Source of the DNA: an uncultured Alphaproteobacteria bacterium
GTDB lineage: Bacteria; Pseudomonadota; Alphaproteobacteria; RF32; CAG-239
Assembly: GCA_944393725.1 (NCBI GenBank)
Contig: CALYBC010000009.1
Location: forward strand, 1 to 58,594
Reading direction: 5' to 3'
DNA length: 58,594 bases
The notes beneath the pieces are model-generated. The model did not search any database and was not told where the DNA came from. It saw only the letters and a list, made by a program, of their open reading frames with translations. This document shows, piece after piece, positions 32,917-42,908 of this stretch (within the stretch, counting starts at the first letter, position 1; each line of letters begins with the position of its first letter). The position numbers were made by a program, and so were the translations under genes.

Positions 32917-35139
32917 ATGCGTTTTTTCAAGTTAAAAATGGAGTGTGTTTTTGTAACTATCGGAGAACTTTTTGTGAGAAATTTTGTACGTTTTTGCTTG
33001 CGTCTTGTGTTTACTATTTTCAAGGTGCGTTGCAATATTCAATTCGATGCTAATCGTTTGCCTACCAAGGCGGTGTATGTGTCCAATCATGTGTCTTTTC
33101 TTGACCCAATTATGTTATTTGCCTTTTTGCCCGGTAATCCGGTGTTTGCTTTGAATGGGCATTTGTATCGCAATAAGTGGATTAGAATATTGATGCAAAC
33201 GGCTGATGTCGTTCCGTTTAATCCGATTGAACCCGGTGATATCAAAGAGCTGATCGCTAAGGTCGATAGTGGCAGATGTTGTGTGATTTTTGCCGAAGGC
33301 CGAATTACCGAAAGCGGCGGTTTGATGAAAATATATGAAGCTCCGGGGTTGGTGGCGGATAAGTCAGGGGCTCCGATTGTGCCGGTTTGGATTGACGGAC
33401 CGCAGTTCGGTTATTTTTCAAAAACAAAGGGAAAGTTGCCGCATCGTCCTTTGCCAAAAGTACAGATTACGGTCAGAAAACCGGTTAAGTTTAAGTTGAA
33501 AGACGAGCTGCGTCGGCAAAGAGATCATATCAGCAACGAAGTCTATATGATTATGCGGGATATGAGTTTTGATGCAATTAATAATGGTAATATATCTTTG
33601 TTCGGAATGCTGATGAAAGCAGCCAAAATTAATTCTAAACGCGGTTTGTTGCATCGCCCGAAATTTTTTGAGGATATTAACCGAGTGCCGCAGTCTTATC
33701 GCGATATCGTGATTAAATCTTTTGTTTTGGGACGATTCTTTAAGGGAATGACCAGACCGGGAGAACATGTGGCAATCCTCTTGCCGAATGTGCTGGCTAA
33801 TGTTTGTACCTTCTTTGGCTTATCGGCTTATGAGAGAATCCCGGTTATGCTTAACTTTTCGGTCGGTTCCAAAAATATGGTGTCGATGTGCAGTACTGCC
33901 AAAGTTAAATTGGTTATTACTTCGAATGCTTTTATTCGTAATGCCAAAATGGAAAATGTGGTAGATGATATGCGTAAAGCCGGATATAAGGTGTTTTATT
34001 TGGAGGAGTTGCGTAAACACATTACATTAAAGGACAAGATTGGGGCTTATATTCGCTATAAACTAAAACGTGTTCCCCATCCGGTAGGCGGAAACAAAAA
34101 GGCGGTTATCTTGTTTACTTCGGGTTCGGAAGGGGCTCCGAAAGCTGTTGTCTTGAGCCATGCCAATATCATTTCGAATGTTGATCAGATGAGTTGTATC
34201 GAAACCATAAATACAGCGGATATTTTCCTTAATGCTTTACCGATGTTTCACAGCTTCGGGCTTACGGTGGGAACTTTGTTCCCGATATTTAAGGGCAGCA
34301 AGTTGTTTTTATATCCGTCTCCGTTGCATTATCGTATTATTGCCGAGCTTTCTTATGAAATCGGAGCAACGGTTTTGCTCGGTACCGATACTTTTTTCCG
34401 TGGGTATGCCAAAATTGCACATCCGATGGATTTCCACAATATTCGCTTTATGTATGGCGGTGCCGAAGCTATTAAGCCTGATACCCGTAATCTTTGGGGT
34501 GAAAGATTGGGAATAAGTGTTAAAGAAGCCTATGGTTCAACCGAGTGTTCACCGGTGGTTACGGCAAATAACCGCATATTTAACCGTTTTGGTTCAATCG
34601 GAAAGTTGTTACCGAAAATTCAACACAAAATCGTACCGGTTGACGGAATCGAAAAAGGTGGCGAATTGTGGGTTAAAGGTCCCAATATTATGTTGGGGTA
34701 TTATTTGCCGGATAACCCAGGCGTACTGGTACCGCCTGAGGATGGTTGGTATCATACCGGTGATGTGGTCGAAATGGATGAAATAGGTTTTGTTTATATC
34801 AGAGACAGAATTAAGAGATTTGCCAAAGTAGGCGGCGAAATGGTGTCGTTGAATGCCGTTTTGGAAACCGTGGCAAAAGCTTTTGAGGCTGACGGAGTCG
34901 ATTTTTCTTACGGTGTGGTTGCCGTACCTCATGAAAGCAAAGGCGAACAAATCGTTTTGGTTACCAATAATAAAGCAGCCAGCAATGATAGATTGCATGC
35001 CTATATTAAGCAAAACGGATTGCCGGAGTTGTATTTGCCGAGAGTGATTTTGTATCATGATACTCTGCCGGTATTTGCTACCGGAAAGGCCGATAATGTA
35101 ACTTTGAAAAAACAAGTCATGGAAGAGTTGGGCTTGTAA
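32917..35139 (+). CDS. Aas-like acyltransferase / acyl-ACP synthetase fusion
   Basis: A 740-residue two-domain protein. Residues about 20-220 are a PlsC-type acyltransferase (SNHVSFLDP, FAEGRITESGG). Residues about 240-740 are an AMP-forming ligase with ILFTSGSEGAPKAVVLSH, YGSTECSPVV, YHTGDVV and a final TGKADNVTLKKQVMEE carrying the catalytic Lys. This matches the E. coli Aas layout for re-acylating lysophospholipids. No LplT-like transporter domain is fused or adjacent. The start lacks a clear ribosome-binding site; MRFFKLKMECV leaves an alternative ATG at 32938. Confidence 0.82.
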   Translation: MRFFKLKMECVFVTIGELFVRNFVRFCLRLVFTIFKVRCNIQFDANRLPTKAVYVSNHVSFLDPIMLFAFLPGNPVFALNGHLYRNKWIRILMQTADVVPFNPIEPGDIKELIAKVDSGRCCVIFAEGRITESGGLMKIYEAPGLVADKSGAPIVPVWIDGPQFGYFSKTKGKLPHRPLPKVQITVRKPVKFKLKDELRRQRDHISNEVYMIMRDMSFDAINNGNISLFGMLMKAAKINSKRGLLHRPKFFEDINRVPQSYRDIVIKSFVLGRFFKGMTRPGEHVAILLPNVLANVCTFFGLSAYERIPVMLNFSVGSKNMVSMCSTAKVKLVITSNAFIRNAKMENVVDDMRKAGYKVFYLEELRKHITLKDKIGAYIRYKLKRVPHPVGGNKKAVILFTSGSEGAPKAVVLSHANIISNVDQMSCIETINTADIFLNALPMFHSFGLTVGTLFPIFKGSKLFLYPSPLHYRIIAELSYEIGATVLLGTDTFFRGYAKIAHPMDFHNIRFMYGGAEAIKPDTRNLWGERLGISVKEAYGSTECSPVVTANNRIFNRFGSIGKLLPKIQHKIVPVDGIEKGGELWVKGPNIMLGYYLPDNPGVLVPPEDGWYHTGDVVEMDEIGFVYIRDRIKRFAKVGGEMVSLNAVLETVAKAFEADGVDFSYGVVAVPHESKGEQIVLVTNNKAASNDRLHAYIKQNGLPELYLPRVILYHDTLPVFATGKADNVTLKKQVMEELGL

Positions 35140-35161
35140 GCTTGAGGTGTTGTGAATGAAA

Positions 35162-35193
35162 GAGGAGGCTGTATGAATTGGCCTCCTTTTTGT
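35162..35193 (+). terminator. Intrinsic terminator after the Aas-like gene
   Basis: AGGAGGC and GCCTCCT form a 7-bp stem followed by T-rich sequence, 24 bases after the stop codon. Confidence 0.75.
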
Positions 35194-35205
35194 TATTTTG
35201 CGATA

Positions 35206-35427
35206 TTAACTTACATCGCCTATCGTAAACTCCAATTTCTTGCCGTAAAATTTGAGTAATCGTTGGTAGAGATTATAGCGGCGGCAGTTGCCTTGTTCCA
35301 TATCATATATCATTTGTATCGACAAAGGCGACAGTAGTGCTACTTCTTGAATACTCAAGCCTTTTTTTTGCCTGAGTTTTTTTAATTCGGTTGATAATGT
35401 TTTCCTTAGTTCTTGTTTTAAGGTCAT
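35206..35427 (-). CDS. 73-residue HTH (Xre-like) regulator, cassette copy 2
   Basis: A paralogue of the protein at 3675-3896, identical in length, with the same LRQKKGLSIQEVALLSPLS and IYDMEQGN core and YNLYQRLLKFYGKKLEFTI tail. The ATG at 35427 follows AAAGGAG and the shared AGTTAAAACTG pre-start sequence. A longer in-frame extension reads into the leader and is not supported. An unusual Cys replaces Arg just after DMEQGN. It is preceded by the second structured RNA and terminator. The DNA-binding role is inferred from the fold. Confidence 0.82.
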   Translation of the reverse strand: MTLKQELRKTLSTELKKLRQKKGLSIQEVALLSPLSIQMIYDMEQGNCRRYNLYQRLLKFYGKKLEFTIGDVS

Positions 35428-35455
35428 CAGTTTTAACTCCTTTATTTTGCTTATA

Positions 35456-35487
35456 AAAAACAAAACCGCCTTATAAAACTAAGGCGG
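35456..35487 (-). terminator. Intrinsic terminator or attenuator before the HTH gene, copy 2
   Basis: On the minus strand CCGCCTTA and TAAGGCGG enclose a six-base loop and are followed by TTTTGTTTTTT. Stem identity with copy 1 despite diverged surroundings marks it as a functional part of the cassette. Confidence 0.75.
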
Positions 35488-35623
35488 AGGAGCTCAAAAA
35501 CTGCACAAAGACAGACAGGCTTATTCGTTATGCCAAAAGCATACTTATTTCACCTACTCCCCCTAGGGAGAAATTTCTTTGTGAGATGTTTTTGAGACAC
35601 CACCAAAGCAACTCGCTTCGGCA
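35456..35623 (-). ncRNA. Structured RNA upstream of HTH gene, copy 2
   Basis: A roughly 168-nt minus-strand counterpart of the RNA at 3472-3640. Helices are: CCGAAGC/GCTTTGG (35621-35615/35609-35603, one G-U in place of A-U); CTCAAAAAC/GTTTTTGAG (35596-35588/35501-35493); CACAAAGA/TCTTTGTG (35583-35576/35511-35504); a CTCCC/GGGAG hairpin; and GTATGC with a TTTTG loop. Relative to copy 1, three pairs in the CACAAAGA helix, one in the CTCAAAAAC helix and one in the tetraloop-type hairpin change on both strands while staying complementary. Loops and single-stranded parts such as GGTGGTGTCT and CGAATAAGCCTG are almost invariant and may be the functional contact sites. Confidence 0.75.
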
Positions 35624-35629
35624 AGAGTT

Positions 35630-35658
35630 AAATTATGACAGATTAAGTTTTTTTACAA
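35630..35658 (-). promoter_or_regulatory. Predicted promoter of structured RNA, copy 2
   Basis: On the minus strand TTGTAA and TAATTT are separated by 17 bases, aligned exactly with TTGCCA-17-TAGCTT of copy 1. The predicted start lies about seven bases downstream, at the first conserved base of the RNA. Confidence 0.6.
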
Positions 35659-35696
35659 CCTTTTTTTGATGGATTTTTTGAATAAATAGTCTGCAA

Positions 35697-35734
35697 CAAA
35701 AAAACCGCTCTTCTATATGAAGAAAAGCGGTTTT
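35697..35734 (-). terminator. Terminator of rpsU
   Basis: AAAACCGCT and AGCGGTTTT arms with inner TTC/GAA pairing form a hairpin directly after the rpsU stop; T-rich on the minus strand. Confidence 0.8.
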
Positions 35735-35757
35735 GAATCTTGTAGGCTTATATGAAA

Positions 35758-35964
35758 CTAGAAGCCCTCTGTATCTAAGCGTTTACGCAACTGTTTGCGA
35801 GCACGACGAATGGCTTCGGCCTGACGGCGAGCCTTCTTCTCAGAATTCTTTTCGTGACAACGACGCAATTTCATTTCACGGAAAATACCTTCGCGTTGCA
35901 TCTTTTTCTTTAATACTTTCAAAGATTGTCCGACATCATTACCGATAACAGTAACTTGAACCAC
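35758..35964 (-). CDS. rpsU: 30S ribosomal protein bS21
   Basis: A 68-residue, very basic protein beginning [26 protein letters not shown], with [30 protein letters not shown] following, the standard alphaproteobacterial bS21. It binds near the 3' end of 16S rRNA and supports initiation. It is monocistronic here, with its own terminator. Confidence 0.96.
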   Translation of the reverse strand: MVQVTVIGNDVGQSLKVLKKKMQREGIFREMKLRRCHEKNSEKKARRQAEAIRRARKQLRKRLDTEGF

Positions 35965-36221
35965 TTAAATCACCCCATTTCATATATCAAAAAAGTTAAT
36001 AACAAAATCTTATTTGAGCCTTTTAGCATTGCTTAGCTTAAAAAGCAAGAACTTTTTTAGTGTAACACAATAATTAGTTAAAATAAAGAAAATGTTACTC
36101 AATTTATTGTTTTTGCTATTTATTTTTAAATAAATTCACAGCTTTTCAATCATTCGATTGATTTATGTTTTTTTATGTGTTATCAATCACTTCGTGCTTT
36201 AACCTTAAAAGGACTTTTTTT
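35965..36221. other. AT-rich intergenic region between divergent rpsU and fadL-like gene
   Basis: This 257-base stretch must carry both divergent promoters. It is A/T-rich, which makes specific -35/-10 calls unreliable. AAAAGGAC precedes the porin start. No gene or repeat is visible. Confidence 0.5.
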
Positions 36222-37454
36222 ATGAAAAAAATAATCACTTTAACAGCTTTGGGCGTAATTCTTGCCGCCGCTAATGCCAATGCTGCAGGTTTTCACCTGC
36301 GTGAACAATCCGCCGCCGCGTTGGGCAATGCTTTTGCCGGTTCTACCGCGGGAGCAGAGAATAACTCTTATTCTTATTTCAATGTTGCCGGTTTGACCAA
36401 ACAAAAAGGTACTCAGGTTAACCTCGGCGGTACTTATATCATTCCCAGAGCAGAGGCTCATGATATTTACGGTGCTAATGGCAGAAATCAGGATGTGAAT
36501 AACATAGTTCATGCCGCAATTGCTCCAAACGGAACAATTTCACACCAGCTCGATGATAAAACCACAATCGGTTTGTCTCTTAATGTGCCTTTTGGTATGA
36601 TTACAAAATATGATGCCGGCTGGGCCGGTTCTGATCACGGTATTACTTCTAAGGTTATTACCGTTACCACAACTCCGATGATTGCTTATAAAGCTACTGA
36701 TAAATTGAGCATCGGTGCCGGTTTGCCCATCCAGTATATTAAGGCCAGACTGAGCAATACAGCAATGAAACAGTCGGCGTATACTACATTGGAAGGCGAC
36801 ACGGTTGATGTGGGATATCAGTTGGGTGCAATGTATGAGTTTAATGAAGATACCAGAATCGGTGTGGGATATCGCTCAGAAATTAATCACAAGCTTAAAG
36901 GCGATATTTCGGCTAATGCTTCTGTTCCTTATCTTAATCAGGATATTTCCGCACGTTTGGATACTCCGGCGATGTTTTCGGTCGGTGCTTATCATCGCTT
37001 GAATGATAAGTGGGAATTGATGGCTGAATATCAAAGAGTTTATTGGAATTCTTTTGACAGCTTGGATATTTATGGAAGAGATACTACGAATCCATATGGT
37101 TCTTATCTTCTTAGTTCAACTCCGGAAAATTGGCGCGATACCAACTTCTATGCCATCGGTGCCAGCTACCAGATGGACCATCAGTGGAAATTGCGTCTCG
37201 GCTTGGCTTATGACGAATCGGCAGTTAAAGCTGCTGACAGAACGCCAAGAATTCCCGATTCTGACAGATATTGGTATTCTATCGGTTTGAGTTATGCTTA
37301 TAGTGAGAATTTGACCTTTGATGCCGCGTTTACATATATTCAAGCTAAAGAAGCGTCGGTTAATTTAGCTCCTTCGGCAACTTCAAACGGTGTAAGTGCC
37401 GAATATGATAACTCGGTTAAATTGGTTGGTTTGTCTTTAAACTATAAGTTCTAA
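36222..37454 (+). CDS. FadL/OmpP1-family outer membrane transporter
   Basis: A 410-residue beta-barrel precursor with a clear signal peptide (MKKIITLTALGVILAAANANA, cleavage before AGF). Right after it comes the FadL-type N-terminal hatch HLREQSAAALGNAFAGSTAGAENNSYSYFNVAGL. The C-terminus ends in Phe (LSLNYKF), as in BAM substrates. Family members import long-chain fatty acids or other hydrophobic molecules. The start at 36222 is set by AAAAGGAC and the signal peptide. A terminator follows at 37471. Confidence 0.9.
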   Translation: MKKIITLTALGVILAAANANAAGFHLREQSAAALGNAFAGSTAGAENNSYSYFNVAGLTKQKGTQVNLGGTYIIPRAEAHDIYGANGRNQDVNNIVHAAIAPNGTISHQLDDKTTIGLSLNVPFGMITKYDAGWAGSDHGITSKVITVTTTPMIAYKATDKLSIGAGLPIQYIKARLSNTAMKQSAYTTLEGDTVDVGYQLGAMYEFNEDTRIGVGYRSEINHKLKGDISANASVPYLNQDISARLDTPAMFSVGAYHRLNDKWELMAEYQRVYWNSFDSLDIYGRDTTNPYGSYLLSSTPENWRDTNFYAIGASYQMDHQWKLRLGLAYDESAVKAADRTPRIPDSDRYWYSIGLSYAYSENLTFDAAFTYIQAKEASVNLAPSATSNGVSAEYDNSVKLVGLSLNYKF

Positions 37455-37470
37455 TTAACCAAATTATTAA

Positions 37471-37503
37471 AAAACGGGGAGGTTTTGCCTGCCCGTTTTT
37501 TTG
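37471..37503 (+). terminator. Terminator of the FadL-family gene
   Basis: AAAACGGG.AGG and CCT.CCCGTTTTTT pair around TTTTG, with one mismatch, and a seven-base T-run follows. Confidence 0.78.
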
Positions 37504-37505
37504 TA

Positions 37506-37533
37506 TTGATTTTTTGTCAAAAAATGCTACAAT
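37506..37533 (+). promoter_or_regulatory. Predicted promoter of the 496-residue gene
   Basis: TTGATT and TACAAT are separated by 16 bases, 28 bases before the start codon at 37562. Confidence 0.5.
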
Positions 37534-37561
37534 TATTAAAATTTTGACAAAAGGAGGGCCT

Positions 37562-39052
37562 ATGTCGATAGCAGATAAGTATCCTAGGTGTAGGTATATA
37601 AAAAAACTTATTGAAAATTATACCAGAGATGTTATCGACTGGGGAACTCAGTATGGTAATGCTAAAAAATACTACGGCGAAAATGTTAGGTTTGATAAAC
37701 CATACCCTTATTCGGAAGAAGCTAAACAAAACCTCTTTGATCATTTTGATATAATGTTTCGCGAGGCAGATAAAAAAGATTGGGCCGATCTAAACGGGCA
37801 TATTTTGTGGTATTTCAGAACAAATACTACAAACTCGTTTGCTAAAAAAATGTTTGAGATTTTTGATTATCAAATCCAAAACTATCCGTTAAATGATATT
37901 TCTAAAATCAGATTCTTGGTTTATATGTTTCGGGCCGGTAAAGAGCAAAAATTTGCACAAAAATCCTTGATGAAAATTGCCGACTATAATCCGACTACCA
38001 ATCAGGAAATTACTAACAGTTTATTCACCAGAGCTAATGAGTATCTCAGCAAAACTTGTAAGGCTAAAAGAGTTAACCTGATTTATATGTTTTTTGAAAA
38101 ATATGCCGATAATATAGAGGTGCTATCTGATAAGGTGGTGCTTAATTGTGCCGATTTGTATTTCAAAATGGCTAATAAGTTAAATGAGCCTTTAAGCATT
38201 AAATCGCTTGAAAAGTTGCTGACCAAAGAAACTAAAACCCTGTATAATAATGCAGTCGGCAACGAACCATATGTTAATGCCGAGATGATTAACGATATTT
38301 TCGCTTCGTATGTGGAGTTTATGAAGAAAAAGAAGGGGGTTAAACCGCATCTGCATAGAGAAATGAAAAATTTGGGCAGTAAATTGGTACCATATTTTAG
38401 TAAAGAAGAATTCGGAAAATTAACCGAAATTTTGACGCTGCCTAATAAACGCAAGATGAGCGATGAATATATAAAAAATCAGGTAGATTTACAAGAAATG
38501 CTCAACGGCTTTAATGAAATTTTTGAAAGAACTCAGAAGCATAAAGCGTGGAAAGTAAGAGTTGATGTAAATGCTCCCGATTTTGTGCCTTCCGCTAAAA
38601 ATGTGCTTAATTATGCCCAAAATTTGTTTAATGATGCCGGCGATAATCCAGAAAAAAATATTGAGACCAAAACTTTGTATAAGCTTTTGACTGATAATGC
38701 CAAGCTTAGAGGTGCAGATAATCCGCAGGTTGATATATTCGGCAATGTGGCAAGAAAAAATACAATTGATAAAAAGCTGGTGAAAGAGGTGGCAGCCGCT
38801 TATGCAGATTTTGTTGAAGTTACATATTTAGATGCCGGTTTCTTTAATCCTGCTTTTCATAAAAATCTGACCGATATGTTTAAGGATATTGTTACAAAAA
38901 ATGATTATTCATCGGAAAATGTTAACGAGCTGGCACAAGTGTTAACAAAAGGCGCAAAAGGCGATCGATATTTTAAGAATATGGCTAATGAAATATCAAC
39001 CGCCTATAAAGCAAACAAGATGGTCAAGATAAAAGCAGGGCGAAGTTTATAA
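37562..39052 (+). CDS. Uncharacterised 496-residue helical protein
   Basis: No family recognised. The protein is soluble-looking, Lys/Asn-rich and appears mostly alpha-helical, with repeated helix pairs of about 35-40 residues (for example ..[21 protein letters not shown] and ..[18 protein letters not shown]), which hints at an armadillo/TPR-like solenoid. The start at 37562 is favoured by AAAGGAGG three bases upstream; the longer frame from 37514 overlaps the promoter. The last six bases overlap the convergent uvrA. It lacks a signal peptide. It is probably a lineage-specific scaffold protein, but this is a guess. Confidence 0.7.
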   Translation: MSIADKYPRCRYIKKLIENYTRDVIDWGTQYGNAKKYYGENVRFDKPYPYSEEAKQNLFDHFDIMFREADKKDWADLNGHILWYFRTNTTNSFAKKMFEIFDYQIQNYPLNDISKIRFLVYMFRAGKEQKFAQKSLMKIADYNPTTNQEITNSLFTRANEYLSKTCKAKRVNLIYMFFEKYADNIEVLSDKVVLNCADLYFKMANKLNEPLSIKSLEKLLTKETKTLYNNAVGNEPYVNAEMINDIFASYVEFMKKKKGVKPHLHREMKNLGSKLVPYFSKEEFGKLTEILTLPNKRKMSDEYIKNQVDLQEMLNGFNEIFERTQKHKAWKVRVDVNAPDFVPSAKNVLNYAQNLFNDAGDNPEKNIETKTLYKLLTDNAKLRGADNPQVDIFGNVARKNTIDKKLVKEVAAAYADFVEVTYLDAGFFNPAFHKNLTDMFKDIVTKNDYSSENVNELAQVLTKGAKGDRYFKNMANEISTAYKANKMVKIKAGRSL

Positions 39053-41854
39053 TTTATCCCGCAAGAATTTGGCTGTGTAGCTTATGGGCGATTTAGCTAC
39101 TTCTTCCGGTGTGCCTTGAGCAATGATTTGTCCGCCGCCGTCACCGCCTTCGGGTCCGATATCAATAATATAATCGGCCGTCTTTATAACATCGAGATTG
39201 TGTTCAATGACAATTAATGAATTACCTTGTTCGACCAAAGATTGCAGTATCGACAGTAATTTGTTAATGTCTTCAAAGTGCAGTCCGGTTGTGGGTTCGT
39301 CCAAAATATATAAGGTTTTGCCGGTGGCCCTTTTGGAAAGTTCTTTAGATAGCTTTATGCGTTGAGCCTCTCCGCCGGAAAGTGTGGTCGCAGGTTGACC
39401 GAGTTTGATGTAACCAAGTCCGACTTTTCTTAATAAATCGAGTTTGTTTTTGATTGAGGGTATATTCTCAAAAAATAAATAAGCCTCATCAACCGTCATA
39501 TCCAAAACATCGGCAATCGATTTGTCTTTGTATTTGACCTCCAAAGTTTCGCGGTTGAATCTCTTACCTTTACAAACATCACATTCAACATAAACATCGG
39601 GCAAAAAGTGCATTTCAATTTTGGTAACGCCATCACCTTTACAAGCTTCACAACGGCCGCCGGCAACATTGAAAGAAAAACGGCCGGCGTTATATCCTCT
39701 GGCCTTAGCTTCCGGTAAGGCAGCAAACCAATCGCGAATATTGCCGAATACTCCGGTATAGGTAGCCGGATTGGAACGAGGCGTGCGACCTATCGGTGAT
39801 TGGTCGATATTAATTATTTTATCAATATTTTCGGCACCGATAAGTTTATCATAAATTCCGGCCGGTTCGCGAGAGCCGTTGATTTCTTTTTCCAGGGCTT
39901 TACACAGGGTTTCCAATATCAAAGATGATTTGCCGCCACCTGATACACCGGTAACGCAGGTAAATGTGCCAAGCGGAATTTTAACATCTACATTCTTTAG
40001 GTTATTGGTGCGAGCTCCCTTAAGGCCTACAAATTTACCATTGCCTTTGCGTCGTTTTTGGGGCACGGCAATCTTTTTTATCCCATTTAAATATTGGGCT
40101 GTAAGACTATTGGTCTTTAGAACATCTTTCACGGTTCCGGAAGCCATTATCTTGCCGCCTTGTGAACCGGCGTAAGGTCCGATATCAATCAAAAAATCGG
40201 CAGCGCGAATCGCATCTTCGTCATGCTCTACCACAATTACGCTGTTGCCGATATCGCGTAATCGTGTCAGGGTTTCTATCAAGCGGTTATTATCACGTTG
40301 GTGCAGACCGATGGAAGGTTCGTCTAGTACATACAAAACTCCGGTGAGTCCGGTACCAATTTGGCTGGCCAGTCTGATGCGTTGAGATTCACCACCGGAA
40401 AGGCTGCCGGACTGACGGGATAAGGTGAGGTATTCTAAGCCGACATTGTTTAAAAAGCTTAGTCTTTCGCAAATCTCTTTCAATATCTTGGTGGCTATCT
40501 CTTGTTTTTTAGGAGTTAGGTTGGGTTTGACACCATTAAACCAAACAAGAGCATCTTTAATTGACATATCTGAAGCTTCCATAATATCCAAGCCGCAGAT
40601 TTTAACGGCCAAGGCCTCGGGCTTTAATCTTTTGCCTCCGCATACCTCACATGGTGCAGCCGATTGATAACGTGATAGTTCTTCTCTTGAAGCCGCGGAA
40701 TCGGTTTCTAAAAAGCGTCTTTCCATGTTGGGAATAACGCCTTCAAAAGGTTTGTTGGTGGCAAAGCGGCTATAATACATCGGAATTGGTTCATCGCCGG
40801 AGCCATATAAGATTATGTCTTTGGCTTTTTGCGGCAGGTCTTTCCATGGGGTCTTAAGCGATATGTTTAAGTACTCGGCCAGAGAATAAAGTGTTTGTTC
40901 GTAAAAAGAGGTACGAAAACCATGCCACGGGGCGATAGCTCCTTGGCTCAAAGATAAATTGGGGTTGGGAACAACCAAAAGTGGGTCCATGTATAATTTG
41001 GCACCGATACCATCGCAATGAGGGCAGGCACCGTATGGGTTATTAAACGAGAACAGTCTGGGCTCGATTTCCTCTATGGTGAAGCCGGACACCGGACAGG
41101 CAAATTTGGAGGAAAAAGTAAGCTGTTCTTTGGTTGATAAATTTTCTACAAAAACCAAACCATCACTTAGCTTCAGAGCAGTTTCAAAAGACTGGCTCAA
41201 TCTTTCGGAAATACCGGGTTTTACGACCACGCGGTCAACCACTACCGAAATATCATGTTTTTGATTTTTGTTTAGTTCGGGAGTGGAATCCAAATCATAG
41301 ATTTCACCATCAATCTTTACGCGTTGAAAACCTTGTTTTTGCAAGCTTTCGAGTTCTTTTTTATATTCTCCCTTTTTGCCGCGGGCAATGGGACTTAAAA
41401 TCAACAATTTGCTTCCTTCAGGGAGCGACAAAACTTTATCGGTCATCTGAGATACGGTCTGGCTTTCTATCGGTAATCCGGTGGCCGGAGAATAGGGTGT
41501 GCCGACACGAGCCCACAAAAGGCGCATATAGTCATAAATTTCGGTAATGGTGCCGACGGTGGAACGCGGATTGTGCGAAGTGGTTTTTTGTTCAATCGAA
41601 ATTGCCGGAGATAGTCCTTCAATCGAATCTACATCAGGCTTTTTCATCAGGTCCAAAAACTGGCGGGCATAAGATGACAAACTTTCAACATAACGGCGTT
41701 GGCCTTCGGCATAAATCGTGTCAAAGGCTAAAGATGATTTGCCGGAACCTGACAGACCGGTGATTACAGTTAGTTTGTTTTTAGGAATGCTGATATTTAT
41801 GTTCTTAAGGTTATGTTCGCGGGCACCTTTTATTTCTATAAAGTCATTGCTCAT
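39047..41854 (-). CDS. uvrA: Excinuclease ABC subunit A
   Basis: A 935-residue DNA damage recognition ATPase. First Walker [15 protein letters not shown], zinc fingers CxxC...CxxC ([18 protein letters not shown], then CEACKGDG...CDVCKGKR), signatures [12 protein letters not shown] and [12 protein letters not shown], Walker [11 protein letters not shown] and [10 protein letters not shown]. Full length for the family. No canonical alphaproteobacterial LexA box (GTTC-N7-GTTC) was seen upstream, so SOS control is unproven here. Confidence 0.97.
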   Translation of the reverse strand: MSNDFIEIKGAREHNLKNINISIPKNKLTVITGLSGSGKSSLAFDTIYAEGQRRYVESLSSYARQFLDLMKKPDVDSIEGLSPAISIEQKTTSHNPRSTVGTITEIYDYMRLLWARVGTPYSPATGLPIESQTVSQMTDKVLSLPEGSKLLILSPIARGKKGEYKKELESLQKQGFQRVKIDGEIYDLDSTPELNKNQKHDISVVVDRVVVKPGISERLSQSFETALKLSDGLVFVENLSTKEQLTFSSKFACPVSGFTIEEIEPRLFSFNNPYGACPHCDGIGAKLYMDPLLVVPNPNLSLSQGAIAPWHGFRTSFYEQTLYSLAEYLNISLKTPWKDLPQKAKDIILYGSGDEPIPMYYSRFATNKPFEGVIPNMERRFLETDSAASREELSRYQSAAPCEVCGGKRLKPEALAVKICGLDIMEASDMSIKDALVWFNGVKPNLTPKKQEIATKILKEICERLSFLNNVGLEYLTLSRQSGSLSGGESQRIRLASQIGTGLTGVLYVLDEPSIGLHQRDNNRLIETLTRLRDIGNSVIVVEHDEDAIRAADFLIDIGPYAGSQGGKIMASGTVKDVLKTNSLTAQYLNGIKKIAVPQKRRKGNGKFVGLKGARTNNLKNVDVKIPLGTFTCVTGVSGGGKSSLILETLCKALEKEINGSREPAGIYDKLIGAENIDKIINIDQSPIGRTPRSNPATYTGVFGNIRDWFAALPEAKARGYNAGRFSFNVAGGRCEACKGDGVTKIEMHFLPDVYVECDVCKGKRFNRETLEVKYKDKSIADVLDMTVDEAYLFFENIPSIKNKLDLLRKVGLGYIKLGQPATTLSGGEAQRIKLSKELSKRATGKTLYILDEPTTGLHFEDINKLLSILQSLVEQGNSLIVIEHNLDVIKTADYIIDIGPEGGDGGGQIIAQGTPEEVAKSPISYTAKFLRDKL

Positions 41855-41878
41855 CTCGTTCCTCCTAATCGGAGCATT

Positions 41879-41907
41879 AATATAAGCTCTTTATTATTTA
41901 TTGGCAA
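41879..41907 (-). promoter_or_regulatory. Predicted uvrA promoter
   Basis: On the minus strand TTGCCA and TATATT are separated by 17 bases, about 25 bases before the uvrA start codon. Confidence 0.5.
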
Positions 41908-41972
41908 TAAAAATCATTGACAAGAATATCTTGATATGGCATCCTCTTGCCTGTTTTGTGGAGCTTTTATTT

Positions 41973-42038
41973 ATGATGATTACAAATGTAATGTTTAATG
42001 TTGTTTCTGTTCGCCGCCGCATGTTCTTGCGACGATGA
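41973..42038 (+). CDS. Possible 21-residue arginine-rich peptide
   Basis: MMITNVMFNVVSVRRRMFLRR with GGAG nine bases before the first ATG, in an otherwise empty 230-base stretch between uvrA and the GNAT gene. Five of the last nine residues are Arg. It could be a leader peptide, but no attenuator hairpin is evident downstream. Weakly supported. Confidence 0.2.
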   Translation: MMITNVMFNVVSVRRRMFLRR

Positions 42039-42137
42039 TTGCGGTTGTAAAAATTAAAATTGTCGTTGCAGGGTTTGAGGTGAAAATTTCAAATCCTTTT
42101 TTTTGCGTTAATTATTTGAAGATACAGGAACATTAAA

Positions 42138-42908
42138 ATGGTAAAAAAGTTAGAAGTTAAAGAATTAAATATAGAGAATTTACCCGCCGTTATGGCTTTG
42201 CAGGATAAAATATTTGCCAATTTGCAACAAGATGAAAAGCATTTTGTTTTGAAAAGAAGCGTTGAAGATTTTATGAAGGCTTTGAGCAGCGAAAATACGC
42301 ATATGCTCGGAGTTTTTGACGGTGATAAGTTGATTGCACAAAATATTTTTGCTTTTCCGATTAATAACCAAAAACGGGATTTGGAAGAATTTGCCGCAGA
42401 AATTCCTAATAATGAGATGGTTATATACAAAGCCGTATTGGTAGATATGGATTACCGGGGACATGGTTTGATGAAAACAATGCTGGATTATGTTGAAAAT
42501 AAAGCTCAAAAAATGGGAAAAAAATATTCTATTATTCAAATAGCGGTTGATAATCCGGCAAGCTGGATAAGTGCAATGAACAACGGTATGATTGTTCATA
42601 AAGTTGACTATGATCCGGAGGATAAGGCAAAAGTGTTGTACTTGCAAAAAAGATTCGGCGAAAATAAGCAAGAGCTGAAGTATGGAGAAAATGCTTTTAC
42701 CATGTATTTGGGGAAAAACATTCATAAAGAGATTCCGGCTTTGTTTAACAAAATGCAATACAGAATTGCTCAGGGGTATCATGCCGTAGGGATTGATAAA
42801 TCTTCACACTGCATAATTTGGGCTAAACCCGAAAATTATAAAAAGCAAGAATTGTCACAGATGCTTACTGCAGCATATGTCCAAGGTAAAACCACTCGGA
42901 GCCTATAG
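42138..42908 (+). CDS. GNAT-family acetyltransferase
   Basis: A 256-residue protein. An N-terminal GNAT domain (about 3-150) shows VYKAVLVDMDYRGHGLMKTMLDYVE-like sequence, in which YRGHGLMKTML is the acetyl-CoA binding motif A (Q/R-x-x-G-x-G/A type), followed by PASWISAMNNGMIV, motif B. The last 100 residues have no recognised domain. The substrate is unknown. The gene overlaps the convergent deacylase gene by 44 bases. Confidence 0.75.
   Translation: MVKKLEVKELNIENLPAVMALQDKIFANLQQDEKHFVLKRSVEDFMKALSSENTHMLGVFDGDKLIAQNIFAFPINNQKRDLEEFAAEIPNNEMVIYKAVLVDMDYRGHGLMKTMLDYVENKAQKMGKKYSIIQIAVDNPASWISAMNNGMIVHKVDYDPEDKAKVLYLQKRFGENKQELKYGENAFTMYLGKNIHKEIPALFNKMQYRIAQGYHAVGIDKSSHCIIWAKPENYKKQELSQMLTAAYVQGKTTRSL

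Noticed and set aside
41937..41950. Possible sigma54 promoter (TGGC...TTGC)
   Set aside because: The GG-GC spacing is one base short of the consensus and no activator site is visible.
42009..42026. Possible alphaproteobacterial LexA box (two GTTC) near uvrA
   Set aside because: The two GTTC are ten bases apart instead of seven, and the site is over 150 bases from the uvrA start.
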